From: Vibrio ulleungensis
Lineage (GTDB): Bacteria > Pseudomonadota > Gammaproteobacteria > Enterobacterales > Vibrionaceae
Length of the DNA stretch: 64,000 bases
Assembly: GCF_016900875.1 (NCBI RefSeq)
Contig: NZ_JAFEUM010000009.1
Location: 62,001 to 126,000, forward strand
Reading direction: 5' to 3'
Position numbers and translations under genes: made by a program. Shown here piece by piece: positions 34,501 to 43,480 of this stretch (its first letter is position 1; each line of letters opens with the position of its first letter). A model generated the notes under the pieces. It had not been told where the DNA came from, did not search any database, and saw only the letters and a program-made list of their open reading frames with translations.

Positions 34501-36039
34501 ATGTCTAACAAGAAGCCAATGGCGCTCGTGATCCTAGATGGTTACGGTCATCGCGAAGATTCGCAAAACAACGCCATCGCTAACGCTAACACTCCTGTAT
34601 TGGACGGTCTATTTGCAAACCAACCAAATACGCTAATCTCTGCGTCTGGTATGGATGTAGGTCTTCCTGACGGCCAAATGGGTAACTCTGAAGTTGGCCA
34701 CACCAATATTGGCGCGGGCCGCGTGGTATACCAAGACCTGACTCGAATCACTAAGTCAATTGCCGACAATGAGTTTGCAACGACACCAGCGCTTGTTGAA
34801 GCAATGGATACCGCAATTAAAGCGGGTAAAGCTGTACACATTATGGGGCTGATGTCTCCAGGTGGCGTTCACTCTCACGAAGATCACATCTACGCAGCAA
34901 TCGAAATGGCTGCAGAACGCGGTGCCGAAAATATCTACCTACACTGCTTCCTAGATGGACGTGATACTCCGCCTCGCAGCGCAGAAAACTCACTAAAACG
35001 TTTCGATGAGCTGTTCGCTAAATTAGGTAAAGGTCGCACCGCATCGCTTGTAGGTCGTTACTACGCAATGGACCGTGACAATAACTGGGATCGCGTTGAA
35101 GTTGCTTACGATTTGCTGACTCAAGGCAAAGGCGAATTCACTTACGATTCTGCTGTTGCTGGCTTAGAAGCCGCTTACGCACGTGACGAAAATGACGAGT
35201 TCGTAAAAGCAACCGTACTAAAAACAGATGATCAAGCTGATGCTGCTATCGTTGACGGCGACGCTGTTATCTTCATGAACTACCGTGCTGACCGTGCTCG
35301 TCAGATCACTCGCACTTTCGTTCCATCATTCGATGGTTTTGAGCGTAAAGTATTCCCAGCATGTAACTTTGTGATGCTAACGCAATACGCTGCAGACATC
35401 CCTCTAGCTATCGCTTTCCCACCAGCATCGCTAGAAAACACTTACGGTGAGTGGTTGTCTAAACAAGGTAAAACTCAGCTACGTATTTCTGAAACCGAAA
35501 AGTACGCGCACGTTACGTTCTTCTTCAACGGTGGTAAAGAAGACGAGTTTGCTGGTGAAGAGCGTCAACTTGTTGCTTCTCCAAAAGTAGCGACCTACGA
35601 TCTTCAGCCAGAGATGAGCTCTGAAGAACTGACTGAAAAAATGGTTGCGGCTATCAAGTCTGGCAAATACGACACCATTATCTGTAACTACCCGAACCCA
35701 GACATGGTAGGTCATACTGGCGTTTACGAAGCTGCTCGCCAAGCAATTGAAGCTGTTGATGCTTGTGTTGGTAAAGTCGTTGAAGCCATTAAAGAAGTGG
35801 ATGGTCAATTGCTTATCACTGCTGACCACGGTAACGCAGAAATGATGGTTGACCCAGAAACAGGTGGTATCCATACCGCGCACACCAACCTACCAGTACC
35901 GCTAGTTTACGTCGGTAACCGCGACCTGGAATTTGTTGAAGGTGGCAAACTGTCTGACTTAGCGCCAACCATGCTGAGCCTAACAGATATGGAAATCCCA
36001 GCCGAGATGTCTGGTCAGGTTATTGTAAATCTGAAATAA
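34501..36039 (+). CDS. gpmI: 2,3-bisphosphoglycerate-independent phosphoglycerate mutase
   Basis: The Mn-dependent glycolytic enzyme that interconverts 3- and 2-phosphoglycerate. The alkaline-phosphatase-like fold shows as LVILDGYGHRED (metal ligand D13), the phospho-acceptor serine S63 in QMGNSEVGHTNIGAGR, DGRDTPPRSA, and the late metal motif LLITADHGNAEMM. At 512 residues it is typical. Codon use looks strongly biased, as for highly expressed genes. A terminator separates it from envC, but read-through is likely. Confidence 0.97.
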   Translation: MSNKKPMALVILDGYGHREDSQNNAIANANTPVLDGLFANQPNTLISASGMDVGLPDGQMGNSEVGHTNIGAGRVVYQDLTRITKSIADNEFATTPALVEAMDTAIKAGKAVHIMGLMSPGGVHSHEDHIYAAIEMAAERGAENIYLHCFLDGRDTPPRSAENSLKRFDELFAKLGKGRTASLVGRYYAMDRDNNWDRVEVAYDLLTQGKGEFTYDSAVAGLEAAYARDENDEFVKATVLKTDDQADAAIVDGDAVIFMNYRADRARQITRTFVPSFDGFERKVFPACNFVMLTQYAADIPLAIAFPPASLENTYGEWLSKQGKTQLRISETEKYAHVTFFFNGGKEDEFAGEERQLVASPKVATYDLQPEMSSEELTEKMVAAIKSGKYDTIICNYPNPDMVGHTGVYEAARQAIEAVDACVGKVVEAIKEVDGQLLITADHGNAEMMVDPETGGIHTAHTNLPVPLVYVGNRDLEFVEGGKLSDLAPTMLSLTDMEIPAEMSGQVIVNLK

Positions 36040-36057
36040 TGCTAAATAAGAGATAAC

Positions 36058-36086
36058 AAAGGGGCGCTCGAGGCGCTCCTTTTTTT
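36058..36086 (+). terminator. Terminator between gpmI and envC
   Basis: An eight-pair stem with one G-U pair (36060-36067 with 36073-36080) and seven to eight T residues. It begins 19 bases after gpmI and ends just before envC. Confidence 0.8.
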
Positions 36087-36099
36087 GGCGGTTGTTTAG

Positions 36100-37239
36100 A
36101 TGGATCTGTTAAAAACAGCATCAAATTGGATAAAAAGCGCCAGTGTGATTTGCACTGGCGCTTTGCTATGCCTGTCTGCGAGTAACGTGGCGGCCTCACA
36201 AGAAGAGCTTAAGGGTGTAAAAAGCCAGATCAGCCAGCAGCAGCAGAGCTTGTCAGCTAAGCAAAAAGAACTGAATTCACTGCAAGCTTCGCTTAAAAAA
36301 GAGGAGTTATCCATCTCCTCATTGACGAGCTCGATTCAAGCCACAGAAAAGAAACTTACCCAAGCGAACAACAACCTAAATGAGTTTGAACAGCAAAAAG
36401 CCACTTTGGAGCAAACAAAGCAGCAGCAAACCGACACATTAGAAAAGCTATTGAGTACGTTTTATGCGACCCAGCAGCACGGTAAAAGTGCCACGCAAAT
36501 GTGGAACGGCGATCAATCTCCCGAAGCACAGCGACTCAGCTATTATTATCAGCACTTGGCAAAAGCCCGCGCGAAAGCCATCTCAGAGCTTGAACAAACC
36601 GAAGCCAGTTTAGAGGCAAAGAACAAACAGCTGATCAATGAGCAGCAGCAAATACAGACGCTATTGGCCAAACAGACTAGCGAGCGCGACAAATTACGCG
36701 GCTCACAACAAGCTAGAAAGTCGACGGTCAGTAAAATCAGCAAAACCATCTCAGGCAGTAAAACACAACTGGCCGAGCTGCAACGTAATGAAACGCGCCT
36801 AAAAGCTGAAATTGCAAAAGCGGCGAAACGTAATGCAGTCCCAATGGACGGACTAGCCCGCTACAAAGGAAAGCTGCCTTGGCCTGTGAAAGGAAACGTC
36901 TTACAACGCTATGGAAGTAATCTTGAAGGACAGGTCAACCTAAAAGGCATTGTCATTGACGGTAAATACGAACAACCGGTAAAAGCTGTCTACTCAGGGA
37001 CTGTAGTGTTTGCAGAGTATTTGCGAGGTTATGGCCTAGTCGTTCTGCTTGACCATGGCAAAGGGGATATGACGCTCTATGGTTATAACCAAGTGCTCAC
37101 CAAAAAAGAAGGCGATAAGGTTACTGCCGGCGAAACCATCGCTTTGGTGGGTGATACCGGTGGTCAAACGCGTCCTTCGCTCTACTTCGAGGTAAGACGC
37201 AACAGCAAAACGCAAAACCCGACACAGTGGTTGCAATAG
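36100..37239 (+). CDS. envC: Murein hydrolase activator EnvC
   Basis: A periplasmic activator of the septal amidases AmiA and AmiB, brought to the divisome by FtsEX. The N-terminus (about 1-32) is hydrophobic and signal-like. A long Gln/Lys/Glu-rich coiled coil runs over about 35-245. A C-terminal LytM/M23 domain (255-379) has lost its zinc ligands: GIVIDG, LDHGKGDMTLYGYN and LYFEVRRN replace the usual His/Asp set, as in true EnvC. Its likely target AmiB is encoded at 21054. It follows gpmI as in other gammaproteobacteria. Confidence 0.94.
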   Translation: MDLLKTASNWIKSASVICTGALLCLSASNVAASQEELKGVKSQISQQQQSLSAKQKELNSLQASLKKEELSISSLTSSIQATEKKLTQANNNLNEFEQQKATLEQTKQQQTDTLEKLLSTFYATQQHGKSATQMWNGDQSPEAQRLSYYYQHLAKARAKAISELEQTEASLEAKNKQLINEQQQIQTLLAKQTSERDKLRGSQQARKSTVSKISKTISGSKTQLAELQRNETRLKAEIAKAAKRNAVPMDGLARYKGKLPWPVKGNVLQRYGSNLEGQVNLKGIVIDGKYEQPVKAVYSGTVVFAEYLRGYGLVVLLDHGKGDMTLYGYNQVLTKKEGDKVTAGETIALVGDTGGQTRPSLYFEVRRNSKTQNPTQWLQ

Positions 37240-37298
37240 CGCTTAGGCCTAACACCTCGCTTAGATTGGGATAGATTGCGTTCTTACACAACGCATAC

Positions 37299-37328
37299 AA
37301 AAAAGCCGAAGCAAATGCTTCGGCTTTT
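37299..37328. terminator. Bidirectional terminator between envC and groEL
   Basis: A perfect 12-bp stem (37301-37312 with 37317-37328) with loop AAAT. The leftward side has a run of six T residues, so it mainly serves groEL; the rightward arm also ends in four T residues. Confidence 0.9.
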
Positions 37329-37345
37329 CATCAAGGGTCGAATGA

Positions 37346-38995
37346 TTACATCATTCCAGGCATGCCACCCATGCCGCCGCCCATTCCGCCCATGTCAGGC
37401 ATCGCTGGTGCGTCGCCTTGCGGAAGGTCAGTGATCATCGCTTCAGTTGTGATCATAAGACCTGCAACTGATGCTGCAAACTGTAGTGCACTGCGCGTTA
37501 CTTTCGTTGGATCAAGAATACCCATCTCAAGCATGTCTCCGTAGCCACCCGTTGCAGCATTGTAGCCGTAGCTTCCGTCGCCCGCTTTAACATTGTTAGC
37601 AACAACAGACTCTTCGTCACCAGAGTTGTATGCGATTTGACGAAGCGGAGCTTCCATCGCACGAAGTGCAAGGCGAATACCTACGTTTTGCTCTTCGTTG
37701 TCACCTTGAAGGTCAACAATCTTAGATGCAGCGCGGATAAGTGCCACACCACCACCAGCAACTACACCTTCTTCAACAGCGGCGCGTGTTGCGTGAAGTG
37801 CATCTTCTACGCGATCTTTCTTCTCTTTCATTTCAACTTCAGTCGCTGCGCCTACTTTGATAACGGCAACACCACCAGCAAGTTTTGCAACGCGCTCTTG
37901 AAGTTTTTCTTTGTCGTAGTCAGAAGTCGCTTCTTCGATTTGACCACGGATTTGAGCAACGCGACCTTGGATCATCGCTTCTTCACCAGTGCCATCGATG
38001 ATGGTGGTGTTTTCTTTAGTGATGCTCACACGCTTCGCTTGGCCAAGATCTTCAAGAGTCACTTTCTCAAGCTCTAGACCCACTTCTTCAGAAATTACTG
38101 TGCCGCCAGTCAATACCGCAATGTCTTGAAGCATAGCTTTACGACGATCGCCAAAGCCAGGCGCCTTAACAGCCGCTACTTTAACGATGCCACGCATGTT
38201 GTTCACAACCAATGTCGCTAGCGCTTCACCTTCAACGTCTTCTGCAATGATTAGCAGTGGACGTGATGCTTTAGCAACCGCTTCTAGCGTTGGCAGCAAC
38301 TCACGGATGTTTGATACTTTCTTGTCGATAAGAAGGATAAATGGGTTTTCTAGGTCAACAGAGCCCGCTTCTTGGTTGTTGATGAAGTAAGGCGACAGGT
38401 AACCGCGATCAAACTGCATACCTTCTACTACATCAAGCTCGTCTTGCAGTGCTTGACCTTCTTCTACAGTGATAACACCGTCACGGCCTACTTTTTCCAT
38501 CGCTTCAGCGATGATGTTACCAACCGTCGCATCAGAGTTCGCTGAAATAGTACCAACTTGGGCAATAGCTTTAGTATCGGCACACGGCTCAGAAAGACCT
38601 TTTAGTTCTTCAACGGCCGCGATAACGGCTTTGTCGATGCCGCGCTTAAGATCCATTGGATTCATACCCGCAGCAACCGCTTTTAGGCCTTCGGTGATAA
38701 TAGACTGTGCAAGTACTGTCGCAGTGGTGGTTCCGTCACCAGCAGCATCGTTAGCTTGTGATGCTACTTCTTTTACCATTTGCGCGCCCATGTTCTGGAA
38801 CTTGTCTTCCAGCTCGATTTCGCGCGCCACTGATACACCATCTTTAGTGATAGTCGGTGCACCAAATGACTTATCTAGGACAACATTACGGCCTTTAGGA
38901 CCCAGCGTTACTTTTACCGCGTCAGCCAATACATTTACGCCCTCAAGCATTTTGATGCGAGCGTCGTTACCAAATTTCACGTCTTTAGCAGCCAT
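37346..38995 (-). CDS. groL: Chaperonin GroEL
   Basis: The 60-kDa double-ring folding chamber. MAAKDVKFGNDARIKMLEGV opens the equatorial domain, GDGTTTATVLAQ (ATP site, catalytic Asp) follows, and AAVEEGVVAGGGVALIRA lies near residue 405. The tail is the Gly/Met repeat GGMGGGMGGMPGMM. At 549 residues it is normal. It follows groES by 43 bases. Vibrios usually have a second groESL copy on the small chromosome; the neighbourhood here suits the main copy. Confidence 0.98.
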   Translation of the reverse strand: MAAKDVKFGNDARIKMLEGVNVLADAVKVTLGPKGRNVVLDKSFGAPTITKDGVSVAREIELEDKFQNMGAQMVKEVASQANDAAGDGTTTATVLAQSIITEGLKAVAAGMNPMDLKRGIDKAVIAAVEELKGLSEPCADTKAIAQVGTISANSDATVGNIIAEAMEKVGRDGVITVEEGQALQDELDVVEGMQFDRGYLSPYFINNQEAGSVDLENPFILLIDKKVSNIRELLPTLEAVAKASRPLLIIAEDVEGEALATLVVNNMRGIVKVAAVKAPGFGDRRKAMLQDIAVLTGGTVISEEVGLELEKVTLEDLGQAKRVSITKENTTIIDGTGEEAMIQGRVAQIRGQIEEATSDYDKEKLQERVAKLAGGVAVIKVGAATEVEMKEKKDRVEDALHATRAAVEEGVVAGGGVALIRAASKIVDLQGDNEEQNVGIRLALRAMEAPLRQIAYNSGDEESVVANNVKAGDGSYGYNAATGGYGDMLEMGILDPTKVTRSALQFAASVAGLMITTEAMITDLPQGDAPAMPDMGGMGGGMGGMPGMM

Positions 38996-39038
38996 GATTA
39001 ATTCCTTTAAATTCTTATTAAACCGTGGATGGGCGAGA

Positions 39039-39329
39039 TTATTCTACGATTGCGAGAATGTCGCCTTCAGATAGGATCAGCACATCTTTGCCGTCAATTT
39101 TTTCTGTTTTGGTGCCGTAGCCTTCTGAGAAGATTACGGTGTCGCCAACTTTTACATCCAGTGGCTGAACAGTTCCGTTCTCTAGAATACGGCCTTTGCC
39201 GGTTGCTAGCACAACACCGCGAGTCGATTTTTCCGCGGCAGAACCGGTAAGTACAATGCCGCCAGCAGACTTAGATTCTACTTCTTGGCGTTCAACGATT
39301 ACTCGGTCGTGTAAAGGACGAATGTTCAT
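39039..39329 (-). CDS. groS: Co-chaperonin GroES
   Basis: A 96-residue lid of the GroEL chamber. It begins MNIRPLHDRVIVERQEVE; the mobile loop holds GGIVLTGSA, and GDTVIFSEGYGTK follows. An AGGAG ribosome-binding site lies before the ATG. A heat-shock-type promoter is found 70-110 bases upstream. It is co-transcribed with groEL. Confidence 0.98.
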   Translation of the reverse strand: MNIRPLHDRVIVERQEVESKSAGGIVLTGSAAEKSTRGVVLATGKGRILENGTVQPLDVKVGDTVIFSEGYGTKTEKIDGKDVLILSEGDILAIVE

Positions 39330-39400
39330 TGGTCAATTCTCCTGATTGCTCTTCGTTTTTAAGGGTGATCCACACAGCCTGTGCGATCATAGTATGTAGA

Positions 39401-39437
39401 CTATGTGGGGTCGCTTTCAGTGAACCCAAGGGCGCAA
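39401..39437 (-). promoter_or_regulatory. Sigma-32 (heat-shock) type promoter of groES-groEL
   Basis: Read leftwards: -35 region TTGCGCCCTTGGG (39425-39437), a 14-base spacer after the CTTGGG core, then -10 CCCCACATAG (39401-39410). This is close to the sigma-32 consensus (CCCTTGAA, 13-15 bases, CCCCATnT). It sits about 70 bases before the groES start. Confidence 0.8.
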
Positions 39438-39574
39438 CCATTAAAATTTTGTGACTGAATTCAAATGCTAGTCAGTATTGGAGCCTGTTTGTGCCAGCAT
39501 GTCCGTGGTTTTCTCTGTGCATCATTGCCGCAACCTTGTATTCTGTTTGGCTAAAGGTAACTCGGCTAGGTGTG

Positions 39575-40918
39575 ATGCGCGACAACCAAAGTTTACTCAC
39601 GGCTCCCATTGGGCAGGTGCTAACCAATAAAACGATACCGATGATGTTTGGTATCGTTGCCATCCTATTGATGAACTTAGTCGACGCCTATTTCATCTCA
39701 CTGCTCGGTACTGAAGCACTGGCGGCCATCAGCTACACCTTTCCAGTCACGTTTGGGATCAACAGCATTACCATGGGCGTGGGGCTTGGTTTATCCACCT
39801 ACGTGGGTCGCAATTTGGGCAAAGGTGATCATGCCGTAGCGGCTCGTTATTCCAGCCACGGGATTTTACTTGCCGTTGGGTTGGTGATCATTGCATCCTA
39901 TTTTGGCTTTACCTACCACGACAATTTATTTATCGCTCTGGGCGCGGAGTTTGCTCTTATTCCCCTCATTCGGGAATATATGCTGGTGTTTTTTGCCACC
40001 ATTCCACTGCTGGTGATCCCGATGACGGGTAATGCCGCAATACGAGCCACTGGGGACACGAAAACACCTGCACAGATCATGATGGTTGCCGCTTTGGTCA
40101 ATGCCATATTTGATCCTTTACTGATCTTTGGGGTTGGTTCTTTCGAAGGGTACGGAATTATGGGCGCCGCCATAGCCAGTGCCATCAGTTGGTTGATTGC
40201 CGTAATTTGGTCTCTGACTATATTAGTACGCCGTGAGAAATTGCTTGCACTCCCCAACCCGCTGTATGTAGTGCAAGATGGCTTTAATATTTTAAAGTTA
40301 GGTACACCCGCAGCACTGTCTAACGCACTTGCCCCACTTTCCACGGCTATATTGATGAAAGTCATCTCAAACCACGGTATTGCCGCCATTGCTGCCTATG
40401 GTGCTGCACAACGCATCGAGTCAGTTCTGCTGCTTGCCACCATGGCGTTGAACTCAGTGCTTAATCCATTTATGGCTCAAAATTTTGGGGCTGGAAATGA
40501 TAAACGCAGCTTTGATGGTTTGTTTATGGCAATGCGATTCTCAGTATTGTTTCAGCTGTTTGTGTTTATTGTAATGGTGCCGCTCAGTAGCAGCTTTACT
40601 ACCCTATTCACCAGTGACGTGGCGGTTGCGGATTATCTTTGGCTATACCTAGTCTTAGTTCCTGTTAGTTATGGTTTTCAAGGGATCATGATGATGGTGG
40701 TCAGCACCTTTAATTCTTTGCATCAACCTCTTAACGCTCTAAAGTGGAGTCTATTGCGCTTATTCGTATTTACTCTGCCACTGGCACTGCTGTTTTCCTT
40801 TATTTGGGGTGTTGACGGGCTATTTGTAGGGCTAACCATGGGCAACATTGCCGGTGGAGTATTAGCCTATAAAGAAGCGATTCGAATCAGAGAAACTATC
40901 TTGTCCTCTGAGAGTTAA
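39575..40918 (+). CDS. MATE-family multidrug/Na+ antiporter
   Basis: About 12 transmembrane helices in two related halves. MATE-type sequence features include MNLVDAYFISLLGTEALAAIS near residue 30, RATGDTKTPAQIMM near 150, and the second-half repeat NSVLNPFMAQNFGAGN near 300. Such proteins export cationic drugs or dyes in exchange for Na+ or H+. I chose the ATG at 39575 (447 residues, AGG five bases upstream); an in-frame GTG at 39491 would add 28 unlike residues. Substrates are unknown. Confidence 0.92.
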   Translation: MRDNQSLLTAPIGQVLTNKTIPMMFGIVAILLMNLVDAYFISLLGTEALAAISYTFPVTFGINSITMGVGLGLSTYVGRNLGKGDHAVAARYSSHGILLAVGLVIIASYFGFTYHDNLFIALGAEFALIPLIREYMLVFFATIPLLVIPMTGNAAIRATGDTKTPAQIMMVAALVNAIFDPLLIFGVGSFEGYGIMGAAIASAISWLIAVIWSLTILVRREKLLALPNPLYVVQDGFNILKLGTPAALSNALAPLSTAILMKVISNHGIAAIAAYGAAQRIESVLLLATMALNSVLNPFMAQNFGAGNDKRSFDGLFMAMRFSVLFQLFVFIVMVPLSSSFTTLFTSDVAVADYLWLYLVLVPVSYGFQGIMMMVVSTFNSLHQPLNALKWSLLRLFVFTLPLALLFSFIWGVDGLFVGLTMGNIAGGVLAYKEAIRIRETILSSES

Positions 40919-40998
40919 TCAACGCTCAATGATGCAAGGCTTGCTTTCTAACGACGATGAATCAATAGTAAGGCCTTGTTAAATAATTAGGCTCGACC

Positions 40999-41874
40999 AT
41001 GGAATGGATTGGCTTCACCCTTCTCGCCGCCTTTATGCAATCTTGGCGCAATGCCCTACAAAGTAAATTGAGCGCTCATGTTAGCGTCGCCGGTGTCACT
41101 TTAGCCCGATTTCTTTGGGCAAGCCCAATTGCCCTACTCTATCTAATGATTCTATATTGGATAGAGCCTGCTCCTTTACCCAGCGTCACCCTTAAAGGTG
41201 CCAGTTTTATCGTCGGCGCGTCGATCATGCAAATTGTCGCAACGGCCTTAATGGTTAAGCTGTTCCAACAAAAAAACTACGCTATAGGTGCAGGTCTTGC
41301 TAAAAGCGAAGCCTTAGTTGCCGCCATACTGGGGTTACTCTTTTTTGGCACCGCACTAACAGCCATGGGCTGGATTGGGGTATTGATTGGCGGAGTCGCA
41401 GTATTTATCTTGAGTGCAGGGAAAGGCATTCAGTCCCTATCTTATAAAACACTGTTAATTGGCTTAGCTTGCGGTGGGTCATTTGCCATCACTTCACTGT
41501 GGATTAGAGAAGCATCATTAAACCTGAGTCTGCCTTTTCCGCACCGTGCCGCTTGGGTTCTGTTTGTGGTGATTTCATTACAGACTCTGATGCTGCTGAT
41601 TTACATATTGAAACGTGAACCCAATACCATGCAGGATTTGCGATCGCATTCTCGCTACACCGTTGCGACCAGTTTTACCAGTTGTATTGGCTCATTAGGC
41701 TGGTTTAGTGCGATGTCGCTGCAAGCTGTGCCGTACGTGAAAACTTTAGGTCAGATTGAAGTGCTGTTCACTTTGCTAATATCCACCTTTTGGTTGGGGC
41801 AAAAAGTGGCTAGGAAAGACATCATTGGGCTAATCTTAATTGCCATAGCGGCAATGCTAGTTATGCTTCAATAA
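40999..41874 (+). CDS. EamA/DMT-superfamily transporter
   Basis: A 291-residue inner-membrane protein with about ten hydrophobic segments arranged as two EamA-like halves (about 1-135 and 150-291). The N-terminal pattern GFTLLAAFMQSWRNALQSKL and the ending LILIAIAAMLVML fit the drug/metabolite transporter superfamily. Its substrate cannot be told. It follows the MATE gene by 80 bases in the same direction and may share its transcript. Confidence 0.85.
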   Translation: MEWIGFTLLAAFMQSWRNALQSKLSAHVSVAGVTLARFLWASPIALLYLMILYWIEPAPLPSVTLKGASFIVGASIMQIVATALMVKLFQQKNYAIGAGLAKSEALVAAILGLLFFGTALTAMGWIGVLIGGVAVFILSAGKGIQSLSYKTLLIGLACGGSFAITSLWIREASLNLSLPFPHRAAWVLFVVISLQTLMLLIYILKREPNTMQDLRSHSRYTVATSFTSCIGSLGWFSAMSLQAVPYVKTLGQIEVLFTLLISTFWLGQKVARKDIIGLILIAIAAMLVMLQ

Positions 41875-41880
41875 ACGCCA

Positions 41881-41910
41881 AATACAAAACGAGCGGCCCA
41901 AGCCGCTCGT
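41881..41910 (-). terminator. Terminator of the porin-like gene
   Basis: A perfect 9-bp G/C-rich stem (41889-41897 with 41902-41910) followed leftwards by TTTTGTATTT. It lies between two convergent genes and may also stop the EamA transcript. Confidence 0.85.
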
Positions 41911-41954
41911 GCTGCATCATCCATGATTCACTTAGAAAAAAGGTCAGCAGGTTC

Positions 41955-42962
41955 TTACAACGAAACGTTCGCGCGTAGGAATAGCTTGTCGTCTTGCTCA
42001 GACGCCACTTTGTAATCTGTTACAAGTTCAATGTGCTCGTTTAGACGGTATGATGCACCAAGAGTGAACCAGTCATCTGAATCCATGTTCATTACTGCTG
42101 CGTATGCATCATTGTAATCTTCGTTGTTGTAAGTCGCTGCTAGAGAAAGGTTTGTCGTTGCTTGATAAGCAACACCAAGTGCATAACCAGCCACTTCTTC
42201 AGTCTCTGCACCAGTCTCCGCTTCACCGTACGCGTATTTAGCCGCTACGTTAAATTTGTCCAGTACCACAACCGCACCAAGAGTATAAACTGACTCACCG
42301 TGGTCTACGCCTGCAACTGAGTGCTCGCCTTTACCGATGTCAACAAACGTACCACCAATCACAACAGGTCCTACTGTGTACGAACCGCCTAGCGCCCATG
42401 CATCAGTCGTGTGCTCGTATGCCGCACCGATATCGAAGTTGTTACCAAAGTAGTGATGGTTAAGCTGCTCTTCTGTACAAGCGACCTCATCAGCTTCAGC
42501 GCCTAGACCGTGCTCTTTAGAGATATCAGCAAAGCCAAGGTAGACATCGGCGATACCACACTGTTTACCCCAAGTAGTTTTACCTGCAACAGTTTCGATA
42601 CCAAACTGGAAGCGATCAACATAGTTTTGAGCGTCTAGAGTGTCGACGCCCCCCCAAGCATAACGCGCTTCACCACCGATCAAAAATGAAAGGTTTTCAG
42701 AGTATGCATATGTAAAATCAGCACCCACTTTGAACATATCCCAGTGGTCAATGCTTCCATCTTGATCGCCAAGTAGAACATTCATACCCAGTTCAGCACC
42801 ACCGTAAGCAACACCGCTTAACTTGTCGTTGTCGATGAAGTCATAAAGATTATTTGGCGCGTCAGCAGTAGACGAAAGATTTGAGATGTCAGTTGCAGCT
42901 GTTTCTGCAAATGCGACGCCAGATGCTAGTACCGCTGCGATAGCTAGAGCTAATTTTTTCAT
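41955..42962 (-). CDS. Porin-like outer-membrane beta-barrel protein
   Basis: A signal peptide (MKKLALAIAAVLASGVAFA) is followed by about 310 acidic residues with alternating strands, for example FKVGADFTYAYSENLSFLIGG and WFTLGASYRLNEHIELVTDY (in part). This fits a gram-negative general porin of about 16 strands. Two cysteines in the middle (GKQCGIADVYLG; DEVACTEEQ) could form a loop disulfide. The last residue is Leu (RANVSL) rather than the usual aromatic residue. It has a single-gene transcript with a long upstream region. The substrate is unknown. Confidence 0.8.
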   Translation of the reverse strand: MKKLALAIAAVLASGVAFAETAATDISNLSSTADAPNNLYDFIDNDKLSGVAYGGAELGMNVLLGDQDGSIDHWDMFKVGADFTYAYSENLSFLIGGEARYAWGGVDTLDAQNYVDRFQFGIETVAGKTTWGKQCGIADVYLGFADISKEHGLGAEADEVACTEEQLNHHYFGNNFDIGAAYEHTTDAWALGGSYTVGPVVIGGTFVDIGKGEHSVAGVDHGESVYTLGAVVVLDKFNVAAKYAYGEAETGAETEEVAGYALGVAYQATTNLSLAATYNNEDYNDAYAAVMNMDSDDWFTLGASYRLNEHIELVTDYKVASEQDDKLFLRANVSL

Positions 42963-43480
42963 TATGGTTATCCTACTGTTGGATTCGTATAAATTATTTT
43001 TCTATCTGAAGTGCCGCGATTACCCAATTGAGGTATTTAGGTTCTCAAAGTGCCCCTCAGCGCTGCGGACACATTAAGAAACACCTTGTTACAACCCAAC
43101 AAAAAAAATAAAAGAAATAAATAAAACAATATAAAACCAAGCATCCACAATGTAAGAGACTGAATTTAAATGCATTTAAATGTAAATATCTTCTAAAAGA
43201 CTGTTGCCGCACCTTCTAAAAAACCAGAGTTATAAAAAGTTCCCAAAAACACTGTTCTAAAATGGAAGTGAGCAGCGTCAAATTTTTTCTGACACTGTCA
43301 TGACAATGGAGTGTAATAGCCAAAGGAAACGCTCAGTTTGTGCTCTAACTTGAGTAATTCAATATGTGATAACATTGGCGTGCGTGGTATGCTGCGCAAC
43401 TTTTCAAAACTGCTTGTGTCATTTGGCTCGCCATATTGACGTTGCAGTTTCAAACAACAGTTAGTTAAGTGGAACATTTC
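42963..43480. other. Long divergent intergenic region, porin-like gene / gmk
   Basis: This 518-base gap holds no credible gene. It contains the perfect 18-base palindrome at 43164-43181 and a 10-base palindrome TGTCATGACA at 43296-43305. Both are possible regulator sites, nearer the porin-like gene and gmk respectively. I could not identify a clear -35/-10 pair. Confidence 0.5.
43164..43181. promoter_or_regulatory. Perfect 18-bp AT-rich palindrome upstream of the porin-like gene
   Basis: ATTTAAATGCATTTAAAT reads the same on both strands. It lies 200 bases before the porin-like start and 300 before gmk, suitable for a dimeric regulator. No known operator consensus was recognised. Confidence 0.45.

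Noticed and set aside
36100..37239. EnvC as an active M23 peptidase
   Set aside because: The zinc-binding His and Asp residues of active LytM proteins are replaced, so it is an activator and not an enzyme.
43280..43310. A PhoB box upstream of gmk
   Set aside because: One CTGTCAT half-site is present, but there is no second copy 11 bases away on either side.
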